Shown here one piece after another: positions 1 to 7,630 of a DNA stretch of 24,152 nt. This DNA comes from Betaproteobacteria bacterium UBA3031. GTDB taxonomy: Bacteria; Pseudomonadota; Gammaproteobacteria; Burkholderiales; Eutrophovitaceae. The stretch is from positions 1-24,152 of the forward strand of contig DFDI01000020.1 in assembly GCA_002367635.1 (NCBI GenBank), read 5' to 3'. Below the pieces are notes generated by a model. That model had not been told where the DNA came from. It saw nothing but the letters and a program-made list of their open reading frames with translations, and ran no database searches. The position numbers were made by a program, and so were the translations under genes. Position 1 is the first letter of the stretch, and each line of letters starts with the position of its first letter.

Positions 1-608
1 ATATCTCGCAAAACGTCTTTTTTAATCAAGGTGCCTGTCGGATTAGAAGGGCTGGCGACCATAACCCCCACGGTTCTCTCCGTCCAATACCGCTCGACCA
101 ACTCTGCAGTTAACTGATAATCAGTATCGGGGCCAACAGGAATCAATGTGGATCGGCCCTCCATAGCCGAGACGAAATGGCGATTACACGGGTAGCTTGG
201 ATCCGGCATGAGAATTTCATCTCCTGGCGACAAAAGCACACCCATGGTGAGCAGTAACGCGCCAGATGACCCCGTTGTGACCGCAATACGTTTTTTAGAA
301 ATATCGAGACCGTATCTGTCTCGGTACCATTGAGATATTGCTGAGCGCAACTCATCACTGCCAAGCGAAGGTAAGTAACGCATACGGTCCGCGCGGAGCG
401 AACGAACCGCCTCATCAACAATCAGATGAGGCGTTGCGAAATCAGGCTCACCAACCGCCAGATTCACTATATCCACTCCTGCGGCCTGAAGTTCCATGGC
501 ACGCGTGATGACGCCCACCACATAAAACGGCTCGATATGCCCTAACCTTGATGCTTTTTTTAACTGTGATTCATTGCCCAAAGCCTTCGCATGGTCCATA
601 TTCATCAT
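1..608 (-). CDS. PLP-dependent aminotransferase, class I/II (partial, 3' end cut off by window edge)
   Basis: About 202 N-terminal residues are present; the frame runs open through base 1. Visible fold-type-I aminotransferase features are the LAVGEPDFATP segment near residue 50, a YLPSLGSDELR segment (usually Y-x-x-x-x-G-x-x-x-L-R), a cofactor-binding TTGSSGALLL stretch, DPSYPCNR, and the ASPSNPTG signature shortly before the edge. The Schiff-base lysine lies outside the window. The family moves amino groups between amino acids and 2-oxo acids in the cytoplasm; the substrate cannot be told from this half. Three in-frame ATG codons are possible starts (608, 605 and 599), none with a strong Shine-Dalgarno, so the first is used. 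It is divergent from the panE-like gene across 87 bp and may share regulation with it. Sure of the family, unsure of the substrate. Confidence 0.88.
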   Translation of the reverse strand, partial: MMNMDHAKALGNESQLKKASRLGHIEPFYVVGVITRAMELQAAGVDIVNLAVGEPDFATPHLIVDEAVRSLRADRMRYLPSLGSDELRSAISQWYRDRYGLDISKKRIAVTTGSSGALLLTMGVLLSPGDEILMPDPSYPCNRHFVSAMEGRSTLIPVGPDTDYQLTAELVERYWTERTVGVMVASPSNPTGTLIKKDVLRD

Positions 609-624
609 CTTTTCACTTCAAATA

Positions 625-676
625 TATAATTGTACTCGTCGATAGCACTAATCTAAGATTCGAACACATATTGTTC
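625..676. promoter_or_regulatory. Divergent intergenic region with TATAAT box and GAACA-N5-TGTTC inverted repeat
   Basis: In the 87 bp between the aminotransferase and the panE-like gene there is a TATAAT hexamer at 625-630 (plus strand) without a convincing -35. There is also a 15-bp interrupted palindrome, GAACA, five bases, TGTTC, at 662-676. That palindrome ends 20 bases before the panE start codon, a place where a repressor or activator could control the rightward operon. The assignment rests only on symmetry and position. Confidence 0.3.
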
Positions 677-695
677 TATTTTTCTGGGGAAAAGA

Positions 696-1631
696 ATGCG
701 AATAGCAGTGATTGGCGCCGGGGGCGTTGGAGGTTATTTTGGTGCGCGGCTTAGCGAGGCTGGGGAAGATGTTGTATTTGTGGCTCGAGGTGCGCATTTA
801 GATGCGATGAAGCGCCAAGGCCTAAAAGTCTACTCAGCCCTCGGCGACATGCACTTGACTAACGTCCAATGTACCGATAACACACACGAAATAGGACCCG
901 TAGATATCGTAATGATCGCAGTGAAATTATGGGCTACTGATGAAGCCATACAGGCTGCCAAACCTCTACTGAAGGCTAAAACGGGGATCATCTCACTTCA
1001 AAACGGAATCTTAGCGGAAGACAAATTAAAAGAAACCTACCCTGAAAAATATGTCATGGGCGGAGTCGCCAACATTGCCGCATTAATAGAAGAGCCAGGG
1101 GTCATTCGACATAACGGAAACATGGCGAGTCTGATTTTTGGGGAGCTGGACAACTCCACATCAGAACGAGCGCAATTGTTGTTTAACTCTTGTCAGGCCG
1201 CGAATATCAAAGTCGAGATACCCAAAGATATTAATCTTGCAATTTGGGAAAAATATATACGTTTAGTCACTATGTCAGCCATGACGACGCTATGCAGAAT
1301 GCCCATTGGCCCAATACGGAATGACACCGAGACAAGAAATCTACTCGTTCAAATACTCTCAGAAATTATCGAAGTCGCCAAAGCTAAGGGGCTAACATTT
1401 GGGGGCAACGTTGTTAACGATCAGTTATCCATCATCGACGGTTATCCGCCGAGCATGGTCGCGTCAATGTGTGGTGATTTACGACGAGGATACCGACTCG
1501 AAGTGCCTTGGTTCTCAGGGACGGTAGCAAAACTCGGAGAGTCACTCAACATCCCGACTCCTGCGAATGCATTCGTCTATACAGCATTGAAACTCTTTGA
1601 AGATGGAAAACCCGAAGAAGCTCAAACTTAA
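696..1631 (+). CDS. panE: Ketopantoate reductase family protein (2-dehydropantoate 2-reductase-like)
   Basis: A 311-residue NADPH-dependent oxidoreductase of the ApbA/PanE family, normal length. The N-terminal Rossmann motif GAGGVGG (residues 7-13) and Arg31, the position that reads the NADP phosphate in E. coli PanE, are present. The C-terminal helical domain has the substrate lysine in WEKY (Lys186) and the PSM...D...E signature (Pro252 to Glu269), plus Asn291. The family reduces 2-dehydropantoate to pantoate for coenzyme A synthesis, but many paralogues reduce other 2-oxo acids. Here it heads an operon with a racemase homologue and a D-2-hydroxy-acid oxidase, so a catabolic 2-oxo-acid reductase is as likely as a biosynthetic PanE. 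GGGGAAAAG precedes the ATG as ribosome-binding site. Confidence 0.85.
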   Translation: MRIAVIGAGGVGGYFGARLSEAGEDVVFVARGAHLDAMKRQGLKVYSALGDMHLTNVQCTDNTHEIGPVDIVMIAVKLWATDEAIQAAKPLLKAKTGIISLQNGILAEDKLKETYPEKYVMGGVANIAALIEEPGVIRHNGNMASLIFGELDNSTSERAQLLFNSCQAANIKVEIPKDINLAIWEKYIRLVTMSAMTTLCRMPIGPIRNDTETRNLLVQILSEIIEVAKAKGLTFGGNVVNDQLSIIDGYPPSMVASMCGDLRRGYRLEVPWFSGTVAKLGESLNIPTPANAFVYTALKLFEDGKPEEAQT

Positions 1632-1670
1632 GTCCTAATACAAATTTAAAAGTCGAAAGAGGAGATAACC

Positions 1671-2762
1671 ATGCCCATTACGATCACAGGGTTCCGAGCT
1701 CGAGCCGTAGCCGCCCCAATCAAATACCCACCTCGTCCTGCGAGTGGTGTGATCGATACAGCCGCCCTTGTTCTCATCGACATAGAAACTAATGAAGGGA
1801 TCACGGGACACACGTACTTATTCACTTTCTCCAAAAGCATGCTCAAGCCGACTGTGGACTGCTTTAATGCCGTTTGCGAGCTTATCGTCGGAGACACCGT
1901 GTCTCCCTTGGATATTGAAAGCAAACTCAGGAGACACTTCACTTTATATGATACCCACGGGATTTTAGGTTGCGTACTTGCAGGCATTGACATGGCGGCT
2001 TGGGACATCCTCGCAAAAAGCCAAGAGCTTCCGCTGGCCGCCGCACTTGGCGGTACTCCAACCTCAATCAAAGCCTATAACAGCTGTGGGCTTTGGACCA
2101 ATGAAACTGCAGACACTCTGCCAAAATTAGCACAGGAACTCATCAGCAGCGGCGATTACAAAGCTGTAAAAATGCGGATTGGACGACCTGACTTCAACTT
2201 AGATCTTGACGCCATTCGATCTGTCAAAAAAGAAATTGGCGATGACATTGGCCTAATGGCTGACTTTAATCAATCACTCTCATTGAATGAAGCCATAAAA
2301 CGTTGTCAAGCACTTGATGATGAGGGCCTTTACTGGATCGAAGATCCAATTCGTCATGATGACTACGAAGGTTGCGCGAAAATCCGCGTATCGATTAACA
2401 CCCCGATTCAAATCGGAGAAAACCTACTAAACTCATTAGAGATGAAAAAAGCAATTGATGCAGAGGCAGGGGATTTTTATATGCCTGATGTGCAAAGAAT
2501 CGGGGGCGTCACCGGATGGCTAAGAGCGGCAGCCCTAGCCCAAGCAAACGCTTTAGACCTCTCCAGTCATTTATTCCCAGAAATTAGTTGTCACCTACTT
2601 TCTATATCACCCACACGACATTGGCTCGAATACATGGACTGGGGAGCCAGTGTGGTTCAAGAGCCTCTCAAAATTATCAATGGAATGGCAATAACGCCGG
2701 ACCGACCAGGGATCGGGATCTCATGGGACGAAAAAGCCGTCGAGCACTATTTGGTCCTTTGA
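1671..2762 (+). CDS. Mandelate racemase/enolase-superfamily enzyme with Lys-to-Arg change in the KxK motif
   Basis: 363 residues, close in length and sequence to Pseudomonas putida mandelate racemase as I recall it. Metal ligands Asp198, Glu224 (WIEDP) and Glu250 (IGEN), the Asp273/His300 dyad (MPDVQRIGG and SSHLFPEIS) and Glu320 (HWLE) all sit exactly three positions after D195, E221, E247, D270, H297 and E317 of the racemase. The KxK motif reads Lys167-Met-Arg169, so the residue matching the S-specific base Lys166 is Arg. The N-terminal capping domain covers about residues 1-130 and the barrel the rest. The family abstracts the alpha proton of a carboxylate with Mg2+; products may be a racemised hydroxy acid or a dehydrated sugar acid. 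AGAGGAG lies 6 bases before the ATG. It follows panE by 39 bp. Superfamily certain, substrate inferred. Confidence 0.9.
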   Translation: MPITITGFRARAVAAPIKYPPRPASGVIDTAALVLIDIETNEGITGHTYLFTFSKSMLKPTVDCFNAVCELIVGDTVSPLDIESKLRRHFTLYDTHGILGCVLAGIDMAAWDILAKSQELPLAAALGGTPTSIKAYNSCGLWTNETADTLPKLAQELISSGDYKAVKMRIGRPDFNLDLDAIRSVKKEIGDDIGLMADFNQSLSLNEAIKRCQALDDEGLYWIEDPIRHDDYEGCAKIRVSINTPIQIGENLLNSLEMKKAIDAEAGDFYMPDVQRIGGVTGWLRAAALAQANALDLSSHLFPEISCHLLSISPTRHWLEYMDWGASVVQEPLKIINGMAITPDRPGIGISWDEKAVEHYLVL

Positions 2763-2776
2763 AATAAACTAACAAA

Positions 2777-3139
2777 ATGAGCATCCAAATTTTTGGTATC
2801 AAAAACTGCAGTACGATGAAAAAAGCCATGAATTGGCTTTCTTTAAACGGGGTGGAGTACGATCTTCACGACTACAAAAAAGAAGGGGTCAATGAAGCAT
2901 GGCTCAAGGCTTGGTGTAAGTTGGCGTCCTGGGACTCCCTACTCAACACTCGGGGTACCACTTGGCGTAAACTAAATGATGGCGAACGTGCCAACGTTGA
3001 CGAAAAAAAAGCATGTGAACTAATGAAACAATATCCTTCATTAGTAAAAAGACCGGTTTTGGTTGATGACTCTGGGCAGGTTCACATTGGATTTTCTGAG
3101 GCTCAATACCAACAGATGAAGTTCGCACGTAAAAACTAA
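2777..3139 (+). CDS. ArsC/Spx-family thioredoxin-fold protein, YffB-like
   Basis: 120 residues, typical for the YffB branch of the arsenate-reductase/Spx family. The single active-site cysteine is Cys11 in GIKNCSTMKKA, followed by a helix and the characteristic middle segment with RGTTWRKL, then the cis-proline loop KRPVLVD. YffB proteins are small cytoplasmic thiol proteins of uncertain role, thought to work with glutathione; an arsenate-reducing role is not supported. It starts 14 bp after the racemase homologue and ends 30 bp before the FAD oxidase, so it is very probably co-transcribed, an odd partner for catabolic enzymes. The ribosome-binding site is weak, which may mean translational coupling. 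Confidence 0.88.
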   Translation: MSIQIFGIKNCSTMKKAMNWLSLNGVEYDLHDYKKEGVNEAWLKAWCKLASWDSLLNTRGTTWRKLNDGERANVDEKKACELMKQYPSLVKRPVLVDDSGQVHIGFSEAQYQQMKFARKN

Positions 3140-3169
3140 CTCACAACTCGATTACAGGTTTAATAAAAC

Positions 3170-4555
3170 ATGGCTCTTCCAGAAAAATATTCACAGACCA
3201 TACTCGATAAATTATCCAGTTTGCTCAACGATCGGGTTTCAACCAATCCATCGGTTAGAGACACACACGGAAAAGATGAATCGTGGCACCATCCACATCG
3301 ACCTGACGTCGTGGTTTTCCCAAAAACGACAGAAGAAGTTTCAGAAATTGTAAAGATATGTTCTGAATTCGAAATTCCCGTTATTGCCTATGGAACAGGC
3401 ACGAGCCTCGAAGGCAATGTCATTCCGCATAACGGGGGCATCGTCGTCGACCTCATGCACATGGATCAAGTATTACGTGTCAATGCCGAGGACTTGGATT
3501 GTACTGTGCAGGCAAGAGTGACTCGGAAGCAACTGAATGAATTCATTAGAGACCAAGGCCTATTTTTCCCAATTGACCCTGGCGCGGACGCTTCTTTAGG
3601 CGGCATGGCGGCCACTCGGGCATCAGGAACGAACGCTGTTCGATATGGGACGATGCGAGAAAACGTATTAGCGCTCACCGTCGTCCTAGCAGACGGACGT
3701 ATTATTCGCACATCAAGAAGAGCGCGTAAGTCTGCTGCCGGCTATGATTTAACTCGACTGTTTGTTGGCTCCGAAGGAACCCTTGGGATTATTACAGAAG
3801 TTACTTTAAAGCTCTACGGAATCCCCGAAGCCATGGCAGCAGCCGTCTGCTCTTTTGATTCACTTGAGGGCGCAATTGATACCGTGATACAAACGATACA
3901 ACTAGGTGTCCCCATCGCTAGAATTGAATTACTGGATGATGTTCAAATGGGTGCGGTTAACGCTTTTTCAAAGCTCGACTATCCAGTGAAAGATACCTTA
4001 TTTCTAGAATTTCACGGCAGTGAAGCTGGTGTTCAGGAGCAAGCAGAAACGGTGCAGGCCATTGCCGCAGAGAACTCTGGCGGAGAATTCAAATGGGCTA
4101 CCAAACCAGAAGATAGAAATAAATTATGGGCAGCACGGCACGACGTTACTTATGCCACTAAAGCCCTACGACCCGGAGCTGAAGTGTGGGCAACCGATGT
4201 CTGCGTCCCCATTTCACGACTTGCCGAATGCATTTTAGAAACCAAAAAAGATCTAGCCGATAGCTTTTTGATAGCACCACTTGTCGGCCACGCTGGGGAT
4301 GGGAATTTTCATCTTGGCTTCGTGATTAAGCGAGAAGAGGAACACGAACTCAAAGAAGCAGAAAGATTGAACGACCGATTAGTCATGCGCGCTATTGGTA
4401 TGGACGGCACCTGCACCGGAGAGCATGGCATTGGGCTTGGGAAGATGAAATTTTTAACCGCGGAACACGGTGAAGCTGTGTCTGTCATGCGTAGTATTAA
4501 AAAGGCACTAGACCCAAAAAACATCATGAACCCCGGAAAAATTTTCACCATATAA
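3170..4555 (+). CDS. FAD-linked D-2-hydroxy-acid (D-lactate-type) dehydrogenase
   Basis: 461 residues, the length of the single-subunit D-lactate dehydrogenase (cytochrome-acceptor) and GlcD branch. The N-terminal PCMH-type FAD domain starts at PDVVVFPKTTEEV (about residue 45), with the dinucleotide-binding AYGTGTSLEGN and the GADASLGGMAATRASGTNAVRYG segment. The C-terminal FAD-linked oxidase domain has HAGDGNFH (metal and substrate histidines), CTGEHGIGLGK and the terminal DPKNIMNPGKIF. The family oxidises D-2-hydroxy acids (lactate, glycolate, 2-hydroxyglutarate, in some members D-mandelate) to 2-oxo acids and passes electrons to a carrier. No GlcE or GlcF partner is nearby, favouring a stand-alone enzyme. 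Together with the racemase homologue it would let both enantiomers of one hydroxy acid be used; that is inference. Confidence 0.9.
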   Translation: MALPEKYSQTILDKLSSLLNDRVSTNPSVRDTHGKDESWHHPHRPDVVVFPKTTEEVSEIVKICSEFEIPVIAYGTGTSLEGNVIPHNGGIVVDLMHMDQVLRVNAEDLDCTVQARVTRKQLNEFIRDQGLFFPIDPGADASLGGMAATRASGTNAVRYGTMRENVLALTVVLADGRIIRTSRRARKSAAGYDLTRLFVGSEGTLGIITEVTLKLYGIPEAMAAAVCSFDSLEGAIDTVIQTIQLGVPIARIELLDDVQMGAVNAFSKLDYPVKDTLFLEFHGSEAGVQEQAETVQAIAAENSGGEFKWATKPEDRNKLWAARHDVTYATKALRPGAEVWATDVCVPISRLAECILETKKDLADSFLIAPLVGHAGDGNFHLGFVIKREEEHELKEAERLNDRLVMRAIGMDGTCTGEHGIGLGKMKFLTAEHGEAVSVMRSIKKALDPKNIMNPGKIFTI

Positions 4556-4573
4556 CACACTAAATCTGCCGCT

Positions 4574-5554
4574 TTGGACTCGCTGACTCAAATTGCTCTT
4601 GGAGCTACTGTCGGCGCAATATGCGTATCCCCAAAAGATAAGCGTCGCGCGGCGGTAGTCGGTGCTGTGCTGGGCACACTGCCAGACCTAGATGTGCTGA
4701 TACGTTACGCTGACCCCATCGACAATTTCATTAAGCATCGAGGATTCAGTCACTCTTTTCTCGTACTGGTTACGCTATCGCTATTAATTTGGTTTATTGC
4801 CAGGAAGCTCACCAATTGCGTCTCAAGCGACCCCTATACTTGGTTAGCCTCAATCACACTCGCTCTGGTAACGCATCCGATTTTAGATGCCCATACCGTG
4901 TACGGCACACAGCTACTTTGGCCTCTCGATACGCCACCGGTAATGTGGTCCACAATTTTTATTATCGATCCGGCGTACACGCTTCCACTCGTCCTCTCGA
5001 CAGTTTTCGTGATATGGGCACCCCGATGGAAACACATCCAAACAACGCTGGTGATAGGACTTCTAATAAGCTCCGGATATCTAGCTTGGTCGTGGGTAGG
5101 AAAAATCGTAGTCAATCACAAGCTGGCCTCGGCGCTAAACCTGAACACCACTGAGGCACAAAAATACTTTACCGTCCCCACCCCCTTTAATACGTTACTG
5201 TGGCGCGTCGTTGTGATGAATGCCGAAGGATATCAAGAGGGGTTTTACTCCTTGAGGAAGCCTAATCAAGAGATCATTTTTCGACAAGTAGATGTCGACC
5301 CAGAAGCGCAAGATCTGGTATCTACATACGTAAGTTATAAAAAGCTCCAATGGTTTTCACACGGTTTTCTTAAAACGGAGATCATCGAAGATCATGTGAT
5401 AATCAGCGACTTACGTATGGGATCGGAGCCAGATTATGTTTTTCGTTTCGCAATTGGTGCTAAGGCTTCTGGCGCATGGCTGCCGATCACACCTTTAAAA
5501 AAAGGAACACGTTACGACCGGGAGCGACTAAAAGAAATATTCGAAATGCTTTAA
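4574..5554 (+). CDS. YdjM-family inner-membrane protein, putative metal-dependent hydrolase
   Basis: 326 residues beginning with the family hallmark MDSLTQIALGATVGA, read from a TTG start at 4574; no in-frame ATG gives that N-terminus. The YdjM/YbcI domain shows LPDLDVL (Asp38, Asp40), HRGFSHS (His55, His60) and the HPILDAHTVYGTQ block (His101, Asp105, His107), the acidic and histidine residues thought to bind metal. Several hydrophobic segments around residues 62-76, 125-145 and 150-170 indicate an integral membrane protein. The C-terminal half (from about 190) is soluble and predicted outside the bilayer. No reaction is established for the family. It lies 18 bp after the FAD oxidase and is convergent with the CDGSH gene, with 20 bp and no obvious terminator between them. 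Confidence 0.85.
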   Translation: MDSLTQIALGATVGAICVSPKDKRRAAVVGAVLGTLPDLDVLIRYADPIDNFIKHRGFSHSFLVLVTLSLLIWFIARKLTNCVSSDPYTWLASITLALVTHPILDAHTVYGTQLLWPLDTPPVMWSTIFIIDPAYTLPLVLSTVFVIWAPRWKHIQTTLVIGLLISSGYLAWSWVGKIVVNHKLASALNLNTTEAQKYFTVPTPFNTLLWRVVVMNAEGYQEGFYSLRKPNQEIIFRQVDVDPEAQDLVSTYVSYKKLQWFSHGFLKTEIIEDHVIISDLRMGSEPDYVFRFAIGAKASGAWLPITPLKKGTRYDRERLKEIFEML

Positions 5555-5574
5555 CTCTGATCTCTATGCATTAA

Positions 5575-5997
5575 CTAGTCCCCACCAGCTGGATGTTTAT
5601 TTTTATGCGCACCATCGCAAAACGGTTTCATCTGCGAATAGCCGCATCGACACAGCTTCACTCGATCCCCCTCCCAACTCGCAAGGTTTTCATCGACGAT
5701 AGATACTGGTCCAGTTATATAAAAAGGTCCGCCCCCTATCGCCTTCACAAGTATGGCCCCATCTAACGGAACAATATTCTCGTTCCTGACTTTATATTCG
5801 ATGTTGAGGTGATCATCTGTTGTAAACAGAAACGAATTATGAGATCGATCACAAAATGGAATGCTACTCGTCTTACCACAACGGCATAAACTCAATGGAA
5901 CACCTCCCAACTTGCGAGACACCTCATGCTCGTCACGATAGGTAAATAGTCCATCAAAAGATAAGGGGCCATCTCTAATGACTTTAATTTTCAACAT
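5575..5997 (-). CDS. Tandem CDGSH iron-sulphur domain protein
   Basis: 140 residues with two CDGSH-type [2Fe-2S] motifs. The first is Cys38, Cys40, Cys49, His53 (CRCGKTSSIPFCDRSH); the second is Cys116, Cys118, Cys127, His131 (CRCGYSQMKPFCDGAH). Each would hold one cluster by three cysteines and one histidine, as in mitoNEET-type proteins. Bacterial tandem CDGSH proteins are soluble and are suspected to carry electrons or clusters. It is the last gene of the leftward benzoate operon, 17 bp after the hydroxybutyrate dehydrogenase, with a poor ribosome-binding site. The family call is firm; a role as redox partner for the box pathway is only a guess from location. Confidence 0.9.
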   Translation of the reverse strand: MLKIKVIRDGPLSFDGLFTYRDEHEVSRKLGGVPLSLCRCGKTSSIPFCDRSHNSFLFTTDDHLNIEYKVRNENIVPLDGAILVKAIGGGPFYITGPVSIVDENLASWEGDRVKLCRCGYSQMKPFCDGAHKNKHPAGGD

Positions 5998-6014
5998 GAA
6001 TGATGAAGGTATAA

Positions 6015-6797
6015 CTAGTGCGCAGTCCAGCCACCATCGATAGCGTACGCAGACCCTGTAATCGATGAGGCTTGATCGGATGCAAGAAAAAGCGCCAAAG
6101 CGGCGACTTGATCTATTTGCACAAATTTTCGAGTAGGCTGCCGTTCAAGTATTAAATTTCGAACCACCTCGTCTTCGGGCATCGACTTGTCACGCGACAA
6201 CGCTTCAACTTGCGCCTTAACAAGAGGGGTTTCCACCCAACCTGGGCAAATAGCATTGCAAGTCACCCCGGACTCCGCCACTTCAAGAGCCACCGTCTTA
6301 GTAAGGCCTACCAATCCATGTTTGGCCGCCACATAAGCCGATTTATTTGGTGACGCAATCAGGCCATGGGCTGACGCAATATTAATAATCCGACCAAAGC
6401 CATGATTGCGCATGCCTGGAAGAATCAATCTCGTCATGTGAAAGGCCGACGATAAATTAACAGCTAACACCAAATCCCATTTATCAGTTGGGAAATCTTC
6501 AACACATGAAACATGCTGAACTCCGGCATTGTTAACCAATACGTCGATGGTACCCAACGCCTCTTTCGCATCATGCACATAGCGCTCAATCTCATCCGGC
6601 TTAGACATATCAGCATTCGAATAAAACACTCGGGCACCAGAGTTTTCCCTTAGATCGCCTTCGATCTTTTGGATATCGTCTTGGCTACCAAATCCGTTAA
6701 GACCAATGTCATATCCGTTCGATGCAAATGTCCTAGCAATTCCTAGGCCAATGCCTGAAGTAGAACCTGTAACAATCACGACCTTTCGTCTATTCAT
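6015..6797 (-). CDS. bdhA: D-3-hydroxybutyrate dehydrogenase (SDR family)
   Basis: With the ATG at 6797 the protein has 260 residues, the usual length. Residues known from bacterial D-3-hydroxybutyrate dehydrogenases fall at their usual numbers: Gln94, Ser142, His144, Lys152, Tyr155, Lys159, Trp187, Gln196 and Trp257. The NAD-binding TGSTSGIG starts at residue 10 and NNAG at 89. The enzyme interconverts D-3-hydroxybutyrate and acetoacetate with NAD in the cytoplasm. An ATG four codons upstream (6809) is less likely because it has no ribosome-binding site and would disturb the numbering. The start overlaps the hydrolase stop by 8 bp, so the two are coupled. It could serve hydroxybutyrate or polyhydroxybutyrate turnover downstream of ring cleavage, or a related 3-hydroxy acid. 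Confidence 0.92.
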   Translation of the reverse strand: MNRRKVVIVTGSTSGIGLGIARTFASNGYDIGLNGFGSQDDIQKIEGDLRENSGARVFYSNADMSKPDEIERYVHDAKEALGTIDVLVNNAGVQHVSCVEDFPTDKWDLVLAVNLSSAFHMTRLILPGMRNHGFGRIINIASAHGLIASPNKSAYVAAKHGLVGLTKTVALEVAESGVTCNAICPGWVETPLVKAQVEALSRDKSMPEDEVVRNLILERQPTRKFVQIDQVAALALFLASDQASSITGSAYAIDGGWTAH

Positions 6798-7587
6798 ACC
6801 TTGTCTCATTCAAAATATCTCCAACAAAGTGAACAATTGCCTCTAAGGTAGCCGTAGGTTGGGCTGCATGCGGCGAATGCCCACAATCTTCTAAAATTAC
6901 TCGCTGAGTCGGTGCCGGTGATAACTTCTCAATGACTTCAATTTGAGCCAACGTACCATAAGGGTCATTATCACTTTGAATAAGTAACGATTCACAATTT
7001 ATACGCTCAACGTATGTTTCGATATTCCAACTTTTAAATTGAGGCGATAACCAAATATCATTCCACCCCCAAAAAGCCGATTCAACATTATCGTGATAGC
7101 GACCTAATTTCTGTGGCAACTCCGTTTTTTCGAAAGCTAATCGAGCCTGCTGAATACTTTGCACCGTCAACTCCTCTACAAACACGTGAGGAGCCATTAA
7201 CACCAAACCGTTAACGTCATGTCCACCGCCATTATGAATAAGCGCAATGGAAGCTCCATCGCTGTGCCCAACCAATATGGGCGACGCGACTCCAATATGC
7301 TTTAAAAACTTAGGCAAAATATTCAATGCTTCATCATGCATATATTCCACTGACCGCTTTTCGGAGAGAGGTGTGGACCTACCATAGCCATATCTCGAAT
7401 ATATGAAAACACGACATCCCGTTGCTTTCGCAAGGTCCTCAGGGAAGCTCTTCCATAAGCCAATAGAACCAAGACCTTCATGCAACATAACAAGTGCGTC
7501 TGTTGTCAAAGTCGCATCATCAGGCTCGATACATCTATACTCCAGTCGCTTATCATCGATATCAAAGACACTATCCGTAATTCTCAT
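6790..7587 (-). CDS. Alpha/beta hydrolase of the box cluster
   Basis: 265 residues from the ATG at 7587. The nucleophile elbow is GHSDG (Ser109), the oxyanion strand LHEGLGS (residues 35-41), the likely acid Asp208 in SDNDPYGT, and the catalytic His237 in DCGHSPHA. The fold is that of lactone or C-C bond hydrolases and thioesterases. Similar genes accompany aerobic benzoyl-CoA clusters and are thought to hydrolyse a lactone or a CoA-thioester by-product; the true substrate is unknown. An upstream in-frame start at 7671 would add 28 residues and run 41 bp into livF, and the conserved part begins after the internal Met, so I use 7587. It lies 43 bp after livF and overlaps the dehydrogenase. Confidence 0.85.
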   Translation of the reverse strand: MRITDSVFDIDDKRLEYRCIEPDDATLTTDALVMLHEGLGSIGLWKSFPEDLAKATGCRVFIYSRYGYGRSTPLSEKRSVEYMHDEALNILPKFLKHIGVASPILVGHSDGASIALIHNGGGHDVNGLVLMAPHVFVEELTVQSIQQARLAFEKTELPQKLGRYHDNVESAFWGWNDIWLSPQFKSWNIETYVERINCESLLIQSDNDPYGTLAQIEVIEKLSPAPTQRVILEDCGHSPHAAQPTATLEAIVHFVGDILNETRYE

Positions 7588-7630
7588 GACTGTAGTTCTT
7601 TCAAAAAAATTTACCGACTGATTGGAAACC

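Noticed and set aside
1646..2071. 141-codon open frame on the minus strand opposite the racemase homologue
   Set aside because: It lies wholly over a gene with every family motif in place, has no recognisable domain or ribosome-binding site, and looks like an antisense shadow.
2777..3139. Arsenate reductase ArsC
   Set aside because: The thioredoxin-fold sequence fits the YffB branch, and no other arsenic-resistance gene is nearby.
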